A stretch of 52,252 bases of DNA from Candidatus Omnitrophota bacterium (GCA_028715645.1 JAQURK010000004.1:1-52252), one strand, 5' to 3'. Numbered from the stretch's first letter, positions 1 to 8,742 are shown. The notes: a model not told the origin generated them from the sequence alone. Translations and numbers: made by a program.

Positions 1-1
1 T

Positions 2-1171
2 TCCCATTATCTTAAGCTAAAGAGCGCGCTAAAAGAGCTCAATCCGCTTATTTGCTATTCCATAAAGGCGAATTCAAACCTCGCGATCCTGCGCGCCCTG
101 ATCGAAAAGGGCGCCGGCCTGGATATTGTATCAGGAGGCGAACTTTACAAGGCCATGTCGGCAGGCGCCGACGCGGGAAAGATCGTATATGCCGGCGTAG
201 GCAAAACACAGGAAGAGATAGACGCCGCCCTAAAAAAGGGCATATTCTTTTTTAACGCGGAGTCCATATCGGAACTGGAGCTCATTAATAAGAGGGCGGG
301 ACATCTCGGCAAAAGGCCTAATGTCGCCGTAAGGATAAATCCGGATATAGACGCGCGAACGCACAGGTATATAACAACCGGCAAAAAGCAGACGAAATTC
401 GGGCTGGATTTTAATACCACAAGATGGGTCTTTCTTAATTCCGGGCAGTTTAAAAACCTCATGTTAAACGGCGTGCATATGCACATCGGCTCCCAGATCG
501 TTGACTCTCGCCCCTTTGTGAGCGCCATCAGGCGGGCCCGCGATTTTGTCGTGAGCCTGAAGAACCTGGGAGTTAAAATTGAATACCTTAACATCGGGGG
601 CGGTCTCGGCATAATCTATAAAAATGAGGACCCGCAGACAGCAGAGGATTACGCAAGGGCGATTATACCGATATTAAAAGATATTCGCCTAAAGATCATC
701 ATCGAGCCGGGCAGATTTATCGTCGGAAACTCCGGGATACTCGTGACCAGGGTGCTTTACCCTAAAAAGACAAAGGCGCGGAATTTTATAATTGTGGACG
801 CGGGGATGAACGATCTTGTGAGGCCTGCCTTATACGAGGCCTATCATGAGATTTTGCCAGTGGCAAAATCTCATGGACACAAGACACAAGATAGTGCGAA
901 GCCTCCCGTAGGGACAAGACACAAGTTTGATGTGGTCGGCCCTATATGCGAGAGCGGGGATTTTTTCGCTTTGGACAGGAGGATGGCCGAGCCAGCGCAG
1001 GGAGATCTTCTCGCTATTATGGGCGCCGGCGCCTATGGGTTCAGCATGTCGAGCAATTATAACGCAAGGCCACGCCCGGCGGAAGTCATGGTGGACGGCG
1101 CGAAGGTTTACGAGATCAGAAAGAGAGAATCGTACAGGGACCTGATAAGGGGAGAGAAGGGCAAGAAATAA
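2..1171 (+). CDS. lysA: Diaminopimelate decarboxylase, 5' end cut off by the window
   Basis: PLP enzyme that decarboxylates meso-diaminopimelate to L-lysine, the last step of lysine synthesis. The open frame runs in from the left edge. YSIKANSN near the start carries the PLP-binding lysine, so only a short N-terminal part is missing. HIGSQI, GGGLGI, EPGR and CESGD follow in the family order. Between HEILPV and FDVVGPICESGD there is a stretch of about 20 residues, longer than the loop I know from the family. It is encoded by a perfect 15-bp inverted repeat (845-875) and repeated ACAAG motifs, so it looks like an in-frame insertion that leaves the frame intact. First visible gene of a tightly packed lysine/DAP operon; dapF starts 4 nt after its stop. 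Confidence 0.95.
   Translation, partial: SHYLKLKSALKELNPLICYSIKANSNLAILRALIEKGAGLDIVSGGELYKAMSAGADAGKIVYAGVGKTQEEIDAALKKGIFFFNAESISELELINKRAGHLGKRPNVAVRINPDIDARTHRYITTGKKQTKFGLDFNTTRWVFLNSGQFKNLMLNGVHMHIGSQIVDSRPFVSAIRRARDFVVSLKNLGVKIEYLNIGGGLGIIYKNEDPQTAEDYARAIIPILKDIRLKIIIEPGRFIVGNSGILVTRVLYPKKTKARNFIIVDAGMNDLVRPALYEAYHEILPVAKSHGHKTQDSAKPPVGTRHKFDVVGPICESGDFFALDRRMAEPAQGDLLAIMGAGAYGFSMSSNYNARPRPAEVMVDGAKVYEIRKRESYRDLIRGEKGKK
845..875. repeat. Perfect palindrome inside lysA
   Basis: Two 15-nt arms (845-859 and 861-875) are exact reverse complements around a single G. They have an ATTTTGCC/GGCAAAAT core. The palindrome is translated in frame as part of an extra loop in LysA. ACAAG-type direct repeats follow at about 876-925. 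A similar ATTTTGC/GCAAAAT palindrome lies beside tRNA-Gly at 50077-50099. This is consistent with a dispersed palindromic element that tolerates insertion into genes. Confidence 0.85.
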
Positions 1172-1175
1172 TAAG

Positions 1176-2003
1176 ATGAAACAGGTAGAATTTGTCAAGA
1201 TGGTGGCCTCAGGAAACGATTTTGTGATAGTAGATGGCGCAAAAGGGTCTATGGTAAGCAAATTTGCTAAAGAGATATGCGACAGAAAATATGGCGCGGG
1301 TGCTGATGGCCTGATTATTTTGGAAAAATCCAAAAAGGCGGATTTTAAGATGCGGATATTCAATCCCGACGGCAGCGAGCCTTCGATGTGCGGCAACGGC
1401 GCCCGCTGCGCGGCGTTATTTTTTGTCCAAAGTCCAAAGTCCAAAGTCACAAGCCACAAGATAAAATTTGAGACAAAGGCGGGAATCATTGAGGCCGAGG
1501 TTAATAGAAATGTCATTAGGCTTAAGATGCCCAACCCGCGCGATATCTGGGTAAACATCGACCTTAATATCGGCTCTCAATTTTACAAGGTGCATTATAT
1601 AAATACGGGCGTGCCGCACGCGGTGTTTTTTGTGGGAAACTGCGACACCATAAATGTCAGGGAGGTGGGAAGGCAAATCAGGTATCACAAACAGTTCCAG
1701 CCCGAAGGGGCCAATGCCGATTTCGCCCAGATAATAAACGATAAGACGCTTAAGATAAGAACATATGAGAGAGGTGTAGAGGACGAAACCCTTGCCTGCG
1801 GCACGGGTTCCGTTGCTTCAGCCCTTTTAGCGCACTATTTAAAATTAACGAAAAAAAGCCCTGTTGCCGTCGAGACCAGGGGCGGCGAGGTCTTAAAGGT
1901 GTATTTTGATTTTAAGGATGACAGATTTTCCGATGTCTGGCTTGAGGGAAGCGCTGCAATAGCCTATAAAGGTATTTATTTTCCGGCTGAAGGGAGGAAA
2001 TGA
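1176..2003 (+). CDS. dapF: Diaminopimelate epimerase
   Basis: Cofactor-independent epimerase converting LL- to meso-diaminopimelate for peptidoglycan and lysine. Both catalytic cysteines are visible: Cys72 in MCGNGARC and Cys208 in LACGTGS. Length (275 aa) is normal. The loop after the first cysteine motif reads FFVQSPKSKVTSHK and is encoded by a 7-bp tandem repeat (1425-1445). That loop appears to be expanded low-complexity sequence rather than conserved protein. The stop overlaps the dapA start region, so translation is probably coupled. Confidence 0.96.
   Translation: MKQVEFVKMVASGNDFVIVDGAKGSMVSKFAKEICDRKYGAGADGLIILEKSKKADFKMRIFNPDGSEPSMCGNGARCAALFFVQSPKSKVTSHKIKFETKAGIIEAEVNRNVIRLKMPNPRDIWVNIDLNIGSQFYKVHYINTGVPHAVFFVGNCDTINVREVGRQIRYHKQFQPEGANADFAQIINDKTLKIRTYERGVEDETLACGTGSVASALLAHYLKLTKKSPVAVETRGGEVLKVYFDFKDDRFSDVWLEGSAAIAYKGIYFPAEGRK
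1425..1448. repeat. 7-bp tandem repeat inside dapF
   Basis: GTCCAAA occurs three times in exact tandem at 1425-1445 and continues into GTCACAAGCCACAAG. The period is not a multiple of three, yet the frame stays open. The ACAAG tail resembles the ACAAG repeats in the lysA insertion about 530 bp upstream. Confidence 0.85.
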
Positions 2004-2878
2004 TGTTTAAGGGGTCAATGACGGCGATTGTCACGCCGTTTAAAAATGACAAAGTAGATGAGGCGCAATTCAAGAAGTTAATAGACTTTCAGATAAAAAA
2101 CGGGACAAGCGCGATCGTCCCATGCGGGACGACAGGGGAATCGGCGACCCTTGATTATGACGAACACGACCGCGTTATAGAGCTTACTGTCGAATACGTG
2201 AAAGGCAGGGTGCCCGTCATAGCGGGGACAGGTTCCAATTCGACCAGAGAGGCGATCATGCTTACCAGGCACGCCGAAAAGGCAGGCGCGGCCGCTTCGC
2301 TGCAGGTCTCTCCTTATTATAACAGGCCGACTCAAAAAGGCCTCTACGAGCATTTTAAGGCAATCGCGGAGGCGGTCGATATCCCGATTATACTTTATAA
2401 CATCGCCTCAAGAACCGGGGTCAATATCGAACCCGAGACAATGGCGAGGATGGCGGCTGATTGTAAAAATATCGTCGGAGTAAAAGAGGCAAGCGGGAGC
2501 CTTGACCAGATGACTAGGATAAGGCAGTTATGCCCTCAAAATTTTGATCTGATTTCGGGCGATGATTCTCTTACCCTTCCCATACTTTCGATAGGCGGCA
2601 CCGGCATTATATCGGTGGTCGCGAATATAGTCCCAAAGGATGTGTCGGACATGGTGAATGCCTTCCTTGAGGGCAATATAAAAAAAGCAAAGGAGCTTCA
2701 TTATAAGCTGTTCGGCTTGATCAAGGCGATGTTTATAGAGACCAATCCCATACCGGTAAAGACGGCCATGGGCCTTATGGGTTTATGCGATCCCGCCTTG
2801 AGGCTTCCGATGTGCGAGATGCTGCCGGAAAATAAGGCGAAATTAACCAAGCAATTAAAGGATTACAAGCTTATATGA
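2003..2878 (+). CDS. dapA: 4-hydroxy-tetrahydrodipicolinate synthase
   Basis: Class I aldolase condensing pyruvate with aspartate semialdehyde, the first committed step to diaminopimelate. The Schiff-base lysine is Lys161 in GVKEAS. Thr43/Thr44 of CGTTGES and Tyr132 make the proton relay. Length (291 aa) is typical. There are two adjacent ATGs, at 2000 and 2003. The second is preferred because it sits 5 nt from GGGAGG (1992-1997) and gives the family N-terminus MFKGSMTAIVTPF. Overlaps dapF by 1 nt. Confidence 0.96.
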   Translation: MFKGSMTAIVTPFKNDKVDEAQFKKLIDFQIKNGTSAIVPCGTTGESATLDYDEHDRVIELTVEYVKGRVPVIAGTGSNSTREAIMLTRHAEKAGAAASLQVSPYYNRPTQKGLYEHFKAIAEAVDIPIILYNIASRTGVNIEPETMARMAADCKNIVGVKEASGSLDQMTRIRQLCPQNFDLISGDDSLTLPILSIGGTGIISVVANIVPKDVSDMVNAFLEGNIKKAKELHYKLFGLIKAMFIETNPIPVKTAMGLMGLCDPALRLPMCEMLPENKAKLTKQLKDYKLI

Positions 2879-3555
2879 TAAAAATATGTGTCAGCGGCTC
2901 AAAGGGAAAGATGGGCTCAAGGATAATCGCCTTGTCAAGGGAAGACGGCCGGTTTAAGTTAACCGGAGGGTTTGATATCGGCGATGCGGCGGAACCGCTG
3001 ATAAAAGAGTGCGATTGCCTTATCGAATTTACCACTCCCGCGGCGACTGCCGAGCATCTCTTATTGTGCGTAAAGTATAAAAAGCCGGCGGTCATAGGGA
3101 CCACAGGCCTCTCGGAAAAACAGTTGGCGGCGATAAAAGCGGCATCGGCAAAGATACCCATTGTTTTTTCATCAAACATGTCGATCGGCGTCAATGTCCT
3201 TTTCGGACTGGTCCAGACAGCAGCAGCGGCCCTGGCCGATGGCTATAATCCAAGGATAAAAGAGGCGCACCATGTGCATAAAAAGGACGCGCCCAGCGGC
3301 ACGGCAAAGGAGCTTGCGAGAATAATAAAAGAGGCAGCCGGGGCGCGGGAGATCCCGATAGATTCCATAAGGGAAGACGAAATAATAGGCGACCATACGG
3401 TAATATTTGAAGGTCCTGGTGACAGGATAGAGCTCTCCCACAGCGCCAAGACGCGCGATATCCTTGTTAAAGGCGCGCTTGAGGCCGCCGGTTTTATCGC
3501 CGGAAAACGGCCGGGGCTTTATACCATGCGCGACGTAATGGGAAAAAGGATTTGA
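2875..3555 (+). CDS. dapB: 4-hydroxy-tetrahydrodipicolinate reductase
   Basis: NAD(P)H-dependent reductase acting after DapA. The N-terminal Rossmann motif reads VSGSKGKMGSRI. The active-site signature HHVHKKDAPSGTA carries the catalytic histidine and lysine. At 226 aa it is shorter than the usual 250-270 aa but has both domains. ATGA overlap with dapA suggests coupled translation. Confidence 0.95.
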   Translation: MIKICVSGSKGKMGSRIIALSREDGRFKLTGGFDIGDAAEPLIKECDCLIEFTTPAATAEHLLLCVKYKKPAVIGTTGLSEKQLAAIKAASAKIPIVFSSNMSIGVNVLFGLVQTAAAALADGYNPRIKEAHHVHKKDAPSGTAKELARIIKEAAGAREIPIDSIREDEIIGDHTVIFEGPGDRIELSHSAKTRDILVKGALEAAGFIAGKRPGLYTMRDVMGKRI

Positions 3556-3557
3556 TC

Positions 3558-4721
3558 ATGGAAAATATAAGGCAGTCTGAAAGGCTTAACAAGCTCCCGC
3601 CTTATCTCTTTTTTGAGATAGATAAGCTCAAAAACAAGGCAAGGCAGGGAGGGAGGGATATAATTGATCTCGGTGTAGGCGATCCTGACCGGCCGCCGCC
3701 CAAATTCATCTGTGACGCCTTATGTGAGGCGTTAAAGGACCCCAATATCCACAGGTATGCCTTTGATCTGGGCCAGCCGGAATTCAGGGCCGCCGTCAGC
3801 AAATGGTATAAAAAAAGGTTTAACGTCGAGCTGGACCCCGAAAAAGAGGTGCTGCCTCTCATAGGCTCGAAAGAGGGTATCGCGCATGTTCCGCTTGCCT
3901 TTGTCAATCCGCGCGACTGGGTCCTTGTGCCTGAGCCATGTTATCCGCCGTATAAAAGCGGCTCGCTGTTTGCGGGGGCAAATATAGAGATCATGCCGCT
4001 CATTGAGAAAAATTCCTTCCTCCCGGACCTTTCGGCGGTAAAGAAGGCCTCGAAGGCAAGGTTGATGTTCATCAATTATCCTAATAATCCGACTGCTGCT
4101 GTGGCAGGGCTGGATTTTTTTCAGGCAGTAGTGGATTTTGCCGAAAAAAATAATATCATTGTGTGCCATGACGCCGCCTACTCGGAGCTTGCCTTTGACG
4201 GGGTTTCTCGGCCGGCCAGCTTTCTTGCGGCGGAGGGCGCGAAGGCCGTAGGGATAGAATTCCATTCGCTTTCAAAGACCTTCAATATGACGGGATGGAG
4301 GATCGGTTTTGCCTGCGGGAACGCGGATATTATCGCCGGCCTCGCAAAGGTAAAATCCAATATTGATTCCGGAATATTCAACGCCATACAGAGGGCGGGG
4401 GTTGCCGCTTTAAACACTGAAACCGACCATCTTGAAAATATGAACCAGCTTTATAAGGAAAGGCGCGACGCGCTTATTGACGGTTTGGCCTCGATAGGCT
4501 GGAAGATAAATAAACCGAAGGCCACCTTTTATGTCTGGGCCGCCGTGCCAAAGGCATATAACTCCATGGGCCTGTCACAGAGGCTGCTTGAAGACGCGGA
4601 TATCGTTGTCACTCCCGGGGTCGGTTTTGGCAAAAACGGCGAGGGCTATGTTAGGTTCGCGCTGACCGTTCCGACGGACACGTTAAAAGAAGCGGTCAAA
4701 AGGATAGGAAAGGTTTTATAA
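3558..4721 (+). CDS. dapL: LL-diaminopimelate aminotransferase
   Basis: Fold-type I PLP aminotransferase converting tetrahydrodipicolinate to LL-DAP in one step, bypassing the DapD/C/E acylation route. The N-terminus (SERLNKLPPYLFFEID) and IDLGVGDPDRPPP are typical of the family. The PLP lysine is Lys240 in HSLSKTFNMTGWRIG. ATG 3558 is chosen; an in-frame TTG at 3552 overlaps the dapB stop. With dapA, dapB, dapF and lysA it completes the DAP-aminotransferase pathway in one operon. Confidence 0.94.
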   Translation: MENIRQSERLNKLPPYLFFEIDKLKNKARQGGRDIIDLGVGDPDRPPPKFICDALCEALKDPNIHRYAFDLGQPEFRAAVSKWYKKRFNVELDPEKEVLPLIGSKEGIAHVPLAFVNPRDWVLVPEPCYPPYKSGSLFAGANIEIMPLIEKNSFLPDLSAVKKASKARLMFINYPNNPTAAVAGLDFFQAVVDFAEKNNIIVCHDAAYSELAFDGVSRPASFLAAEGAKAVGIEFHSLSKTFNMTGWRIGFACGNADIIAGLAKVKSNIDSGIFNAIQRAGVAALNTETDHLENMNQLYKERRDALIDGLASIGWKINKPKATFYVWAAVPKAYNSMGLSQRLLEDADIVVTPGVGFGKNGEGYVRFALTVPTDTLKEAVKRIGKVL

Positions 4722-5249
4722 ATGGTTACGGCATATATCGCCTTCGGCTCAAATATGGGCGATAGGGAAAAGAACATCCAAAGGGCCATGGAATATTTAA
4801 AGGAGCTCGGGGGGATAGCGGTCAAGCGGTCATCCGCGATTTACGAAACCGAGCCGGAAGGCGGCCCTGCCCAGGATAAATTCCTAAACGGCGTCGTGGA
4901 AATAGAGACCTCGCTGCTCCCCGATGAGCTGCTTGAGCGGCTGAAGGGCATCGAATCAAGGCTGGGCCGGGTAAAGACCGTCGAAAACGGGCCCAGGCCT
5001 ATTGACCTTGACATAATTTTTTACCAGGACATTGTCATCGACGGGGAGAGAATCAAGATACCGCATCCAAGGATTCAGGAAAGGGAATTTGTTCTACGCG
5101 GCCTGAATGAGATAGCGCCGGATTTTGTGCATCCGAGGCTGAATAAGACCGTGAGGGAGTTGTACGGAGCGTTAATGTCCGGCAATGAAAATAATAAAAT
5201 CGATAAGGTTGATGCAGGAATACAGCCGCTGCCTGAGGCGTCAGGGTAA
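4722..5249 (+). CDS. folK: 2-amino-4-hydroxy-6-hydroxymethyldihydropteridine diphosphokinase
   Basis: HPPK, transferring pyrophosphate from ATP to the pterin in folate synthesis. The N-terminus AYIAFGSNMGDRE, GPRPIDLDIIFY and IPHPRIQEREFVL are diagnostic. The ATG directly follows the dapL stop. The last ~21 codons, after ELYGAL, run into panC in another frame. That tail is probably unconserved. Confidence 0.95.
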   Translation: MVTAYIAFGSNMGDREKNIQRAMEYLKELGGIAVKRSSAIYETEPEGGPAQDKFLNGVVEIETSLLPDELLERLKGIESRLGRVKTVENGPRPIDLDIIFYQDIVIDGERIKIPHPRIQEREFVLRGLNEIAPDFVHPRLNKTVRELYGALMSGNENNKIDKVDAGIQPLPEASG

Positions 5250-6042
5250 GAGGATAGGCCTTGTGCCGACCATGGGTTATCTCCATGAAGGGCATTTGAG
5301 CCTGGTAAGGCGCTCGGTAAGGGAAAATGATAAAACGGTGGTCAGCGTTTTCGTTAATCCCATGCAGTTCGGGCCGCGTGAAGATTTTAAAAAATATCCA
5401 CGGGCGTTTAAAAGGGATGAAGAGATGCTAAGGCGCTCAGGCGTGGATGTCCTGTTTTATCCGTCGTCAAAGGCGGTGTACCCGGAGCCATATTATACGA
5501 CTGTAAATGTCGAATATCTGACGGAGCCGCTATGCGACAGGTCAAGGCCCGGCCATTTCAGGGGCGTTACGACGGTTGTAGCAAAATTGTTTAACATTAC
5601 GACGCCTGACTCGGCCTATTTTGGCCGGAAGGACGCCCAGCAGGCGGCGGTTATTAAAAAGATGGCCGTGGACCTGAATATGGGTATTAAGATTGTTACG
5701 ATGCCCATAGTTAGAGAAAAGGGCGGCCTGGCGATGAGTTCAAGGAACGCGTACCTTTCCGAAGAAGAAAGAAGAGACGCGGCGGTTTTATACGAGGCCC
5801 TTGCGCTGGCTAAAGGGATGATTAAAAAAGGACGCCGGTCATCTGGGGAAATAAAAGATGCGATGCGGGGCCTAATCCGGAAAAAGAAGACAGCGAAGAT
5901 CGATTACATAGAGATCGTAAACGAGGATACATTTAAGAATATAAGCAGGCCAACAGGGAAGGTCCTGATCGCCCTTGCCGTTTATATCGGCAGGACAAGG
6001 CTTATTGATAATATCCGGCTGAAAGCCGGGTATTATCAATAA
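5185..6042 (+). CDS. panC: Pantothenate synthetase
   Basis: Joins pantoate and beta-alanine with ATP. Visible motifs are [11 protein letters not shown] (nucleotide site), FGRKDAQQ and [13 protein letters not shown]. The start at 5185 gives the family N-terminus MKIIKS and a normal 285 aa, so the 65-nt overlap with folK appears real. panD follows; panB is not in the window. Confidence 0.96.
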   Translation: MKIIKSIRLMQEYSRCLRRQGKRIGLVPTMGYLHEGHLSLVRRSVRENDKTVVSVFVNPMQFGPREDFKKYPRAFKRDEEMLRRSGVDVLFYPSSKAVYPEPYYTTVNVEYLTEPLCDRSRPGHFRGVTTVVAKLFNITTPDSAYFGRKDAQQAAVIKKMAVDLNMGIKIVTMPIVREKGGLAMSSRNAYLSEEERRDAAVLYEALALAKGMIKKGRRSSGEIKDAMRGLIRKKKTAKIDYIEIVNEDTFKNISRPTGKVLIALAVYIGRTRLIDNIRLKAGYYQ

Positions 6043-6074
6043 TATCCGGCTTGATCTTGAAACGAGGTGAAAAA

Positions 6075-6440
6075 ATGCTACGCATGATGTGTAAATCAAA
6101 GATACATTCGGCCACCGTCACAGAGGCCAATCTGAATTATACAGGCAGTATAACCATTGACAAAAAACTGCTCGAGGCGGTGGACATGCTGCCTTATGAA
6201 CGCGTCCAGATCGTCAATCTGAACAACGGCAGCAGGGTAGAGACCTACGTAATGGAAGGCAGGCCCTCCTCAGGCACCATATGCATGAACGGCGCGGCAG
6301 CGAGATGGGCGCACCGGGGCGATAAGGTAATAATAATATCCTACGCCCTCATGGACCAAAAGGCGGCCGAGGCCCACCGGCCAAAGGTCGTTTTTGTCGA
6401 CGACAAAAACAGGATAAAAAGGATGAGAATTAAAAAATGA
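6075..6440 (+). CDS. panD: Aspartate 1-decarboxylase proenzyme
   Basis: Makes beta-alanine from aspartate. The proenzyme cleaves itself between Gly24 and Ser25 (YTGSITID) to form the pyruvoyl group. Starting at ATG 6075 places Ser25 exactly where it is in other family members. It also leaves GAGGTGA (6064-6070) as ribosome-binding site. An in-frame ATG at 6051 is less likely. Its product feeds PanC. Confidence 0.95.
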   Translation: MLRMMCKSKIHSATVTEANLNYTGSITIDKKLLEAVDMLPYERVQIVNLNNGSRVETYVMEGRPSSGTICMNGAAARWAHRGDKVIIISYALMDQKAAEAHRPKVVFVDDKNRIKRMRIKK

Positions 6441-7420
6441 AAATAAATAAGGAATATACCGAAACAGGCGACATAAAATACAAGGAAAAACTAAAATCAA
6501 GGATCGCCGAATTAAAAAAGAAAAGAAACGCGGTGATCATCGTTCATAATTACCAGAGGGACGAGATACAGGATATAGCGGATGTAACCGGTGACTCGCT
6601 CGCCCTGTCGCAGGCCGCGGTGCGGACCGACGCGAAGGTAATCGTTTTCTGCGGGGTCCATTTCATGGCGGAATCCGCCGCCATATTAAACCCCGAAAAA
6701 ACGGTGCTTTTGCCGGTCATCGAGGCGGGATGCCCCATGGCCGATATGATCACCGCCGAGAAATTAAGGGCGACAAAACAGAAATATCCCGACGCCGCGG
6801 TCGTATGTTATGTAAATTCCTCCGCGAAGGTAAAGGCGGAAAGCGATTATTGCTGCACGTCGTCAAATGCCCTCGAGGTCGTAAAATTCATTCCGAATAG
6901 AAAGGTCATATTCGTTCCGGATAAAAACCTGGGCCTGTACGTCCAATCGCAGCTTCCGGACAAGGAGATAATACCATGGCAGGGTTTTTGCCCGACTCAC
7001 ATCAGGGTGCAGGAAGAGGATATAAATGAGATAAAGAAGTCTCATCCCGGGGCGGAGGTGATAGCCCATCCGGAATGCAATCCGGAGGTGCTGGCCATCG
7101 CCGACCATATCTGCTCGACCGCGGGCATGTTTAAATACTGCAGGGCCGCCAAGGCCTCTGAATTTATTATAGCGACGGAGATGGGCATGCTGTACAGGTT
7201 AAGGAAGGACAATCCCGGCAAGACTTTTTATCCGGCCACCCCTCATCTTATATGCCCTTCCATGAAGCTTACCACCCTTGGCTGGGTGGCGAATTCGCTT
7301 GAGACGATGACCAACGTAATAACCGTTCCGGAAGACATCGGGGCAAACGCCATCATGGCGCTAAAGAGGATGCTTGAAATCACAGGCGAACCAAAGACCG
7401 CGATGATCGCGGGATATTGA
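6437..7420 (+). CDS. nadA: Quinolinate synthase
   Basis: 4Fe-4S enzyme condensing iminoaspartate with dihydroxyacetone phosphate to quinolinate in NAD synthesis. Cluster cysteines are recognisable in [19 protein letters not shown] and [30 protein letters not shown] is the usual N-terminal signature. ATGA overlap with panD. The partner supplying iminoaspartate is the next gene. Confidence 0.95.
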   Translation: MKINKEYTETGDIKYKEKLKSRIAELKKKRNAVIIVHNYQRDEIQDIADVTGDSLALSQAAVRTDAKVIVFCGVHFMAESAAILNPEKTVLLPVIEAGCPMADMITAEKLRATKQKYPDAAVVCYVNSSAKVKAESDYCCTSSNALEVVKFIPNRKVIFVPDKNLGLYVQSQLPDKEIIPWQGFCPTHIRVQEEDINEIKKSHPGAEVIAHPECNPEVLAIADHICSTAGMFKYCRAAKASEFIIATEMGMLYRLRKDNPGKTFYPATPHLICPSMKLTTLGWVANSLETMTNVITVPEDIGANAIMALKRMLEITGEPKTAMIAGY

Positions 7421-8238
7421 TGAAAAAAAGAATAAAGATCGGCCTTGTGGGCTGCGGCACCATAGGTTCAGAGATCGCCCTTGCGATAGACAAGATGCCC
7501 GCTGAAAGCGCGGTCCTGGCCGCGATTTCCGATAAAGACATAAAAAAGGCGGAGGCCCTCTTGGGCAGGTTAAGGGCCCGGCCGGAGATCCTTGGCGCGG
7601 ACGAGCTGATTAAAAAAGCAGATCTCATCGTTGAGGCCGCTTCCATGGAAGTGTCCGGGCCGCTCGTTAAAAAGGCCGTCGAGGCAAAAAAAGACATAAT
7701 GATCATGAGTGTGGGCGGAATAGTCAAGGATTATCCCGCCCTTTTTGCGCTTGCCGAACAAAACGGCTGCAGGATATATTTGCCCAGCGGGGCCATCTGC
7801 GGCCTCGATGGAGTAAAGGCCTCGGCCCTCGGGAAGATAAAAAAGGCGGAGCTTACCACGCGAAAACCGCCCGCCGCCCTTTCAGGCGCCCCGTTTATTG
7901 AAAGGAATAAGATCGATCTTAAGGCGATAAGGTCTGAGACCGTTATTTTCCAGGGCAGCGCCCTGGAGGCGATAAAGGGTTTTCCGGCGAATATAAACGT
8001 TGCCTGCGCCCTTAGTATCGCGGGCATAGGCCCTGAAAAGACTCTCGTAAGAATAATCGCGTCGCCTGAATATAAAGGTAATACGCACGAGATCGTCATA
8101 GAGGCCGAATCCGGAAGGCTGGCCACAAGGGCGGAGAACGTCCCCTCGCCGGGCAATCCCAAGACAAGTTATTTAGCGGTACTTTCAGCTATAGCCACAT
8201 TGAAGCAGATCCTCGGCACAGTTAAAGTTGGAACTTAA
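7420..8238 (+). CDS. nadX: L-aspartate dehydrogenase, NadX type
   Basis: NAD(P)-dependent oxidation of aspartate to iminoaspartate, replacing the oxygen- or fumarate-dependent oxidase NadB. Rossmann motif GLVGCGTIGSEIA is at the N-terminus. IYLPSGAICGLDG, FPANINVA and EIVIEAESG are features of the aspartate dehydrogenase family. ATG 7420 overlaps the nadA stop by one base; a TTG at 7417 is possible. Adjacency to nadA supports the role. Confidence 0.9.
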   Translation: MKKRIKIGLVGCGTIGSEIALAIDKMPAESAVLAAISDKDIKKAEALLGRLRARPEILGADELIKKADLIVEAASMEVSGPLVKKAVEAKKDIMIMSVGGIVKDYPALFALAEQNGCRIYLPSGAICGLDGVKASALGKIKKAELTTRKPPAALSGAPFIERNKIDLKAIRSETVIFQGSALEAIKGFPANINVACALSIAGIGPEKTLVRIIASPEYKGNTHEIVIEAESGRLATRAENVPSPGNPKTSYLAVLSAIATLKQILGTVKVGT

Positions 8239-8267
8239 ATTTTAATTAAAGAAAGGAGGTGAAATAA

Positions 8268-8510
8268 ATGGCAGAAAAGGTATGCGATTGCGGCATTGAA
8301 AGAAAAAAAGGATACCTTTATTATGTCAACAAAAAAGGCGACGTCGTTGAGACCAAAATGGCAAGAGGCAAGAAAAAGGGAGGCGGCGGCAAGGTGGTCT
8401 GCAAGTGCGGCGTAAAAAGAGAAAAGGGTTATCTCTATTTTGTTGATAAGAAAGGGAACGTCTCCAAGGCAAAGATGGCCCGCGGGGGCAGGAAGGCAAA
8501 AAAGAGATAA
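8268..8510 (+). CDS. Small basic protein with duplicated CxC repeat, unknown function
   Basis: 80 aa, strongly positive, no signal peptide or membrane segment. Two copies of a roughly 35-residue unit are obvious: VCDCGIERKKGYLYYVNKKG and VCKCGVKREKGYLYFVDKKG. Each is followed by a (T/S)KAKMARG-like linker and a K/R/G-rich tail. Each copy has one CxC pair, so two copies could together supply four cysteines for one zinc. Very strong ribosome-binding site AAAGGAGGTGA (8250-8260). Lies between nadX and the riboflavin promoter. Basic tails and the possible zinc site suggest nucleic-acid or ribosome binding, which is inference. Confidence 0.8.
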   Translation: MAEKVCDCGIERKKGYLYYVNKKGDVVETKMARGKKKGGGGKVVCKCGVKREKGYLYFVDKKGNVSKAKMARGGRKAKKR

Positions 8511-8513
8511 TTA

Positions 8514-8542
8514 TTGACACTGTAAGAATTTATTGATATAAT
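8514..8542 (+). promoter_or_regulatory. Sigma-70-type promoter of the riboflavin operon
   Basis: TTGACA at 8514-8519 and TATAAT at 8537-8542 are both consensus and separated by 17 bp. The -35 box begins 4 nt after the preceding stop codon. Transcription would start around 8549, directly at the FMN riboswitch. Confidence 0.93.
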
Positions 8543-8550
8543 CTAGCTAA

Positions 8551-8677
8551 ATCTTCGGGGTGGGGCGTGATTCCTCGATCGGCGGTATAGTCCGCAAATT
8601 CCGTTTAATACGGAGTTGAACTGGCGCAAATCCAGTACCGACGGTTATAGTCCGGATGGAAGAAGATTGCGAAGATT
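8551..8677 (+). ncRNA. FMN riboswitch (RFN element)
   Basis: Conserved blocks appear in order: ATCTTCGGGG, then a GGCGGTATAGTCCGC block and a GACGGTTATAGTCCGGATG block, closing with GAAGAAGAT. P1 is 8551-8556 with 8662-8667; a second GCGAAGATT (8669-8677) could extend or compete. TCTTCGGGGT (8552-8561) is exactly complementary to ACCCCGAAGA (8687-8696), the left arm of the following terminator. The same strand therefore closes P1 when FMN is bound or forms an antiterminator when it is not. Controls ribBA and downstream genes by transcription attenuation. Confidence 0.96.
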
Positions 8678-8681
8678 AGTA

Positions 8682-8720
8682 AAATAACCCCGAAGAGATC
8701 CTCTTCGGGGTTATTTTTTT
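8682..8720 (+). terminator. Riboswitch-controlled intrinsic terminator
   Basis: A 16-bp perfect stem (8682-8697 with 8701-8716) with a 3-nt loop, followed by a U-run to 8720. It sits between the FMN aptamer and ribBA. Confidence 0.95.
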
Positions 8721-8742
8721 ACATTTTTAAAACGGGAAAGAT

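Noticed and set aside
845..930. lysA as a frameshifted pseudogene
   Set aside because: The frame is continuous through the insertion and all downstream catalytic motifs (CESGD) are intact.
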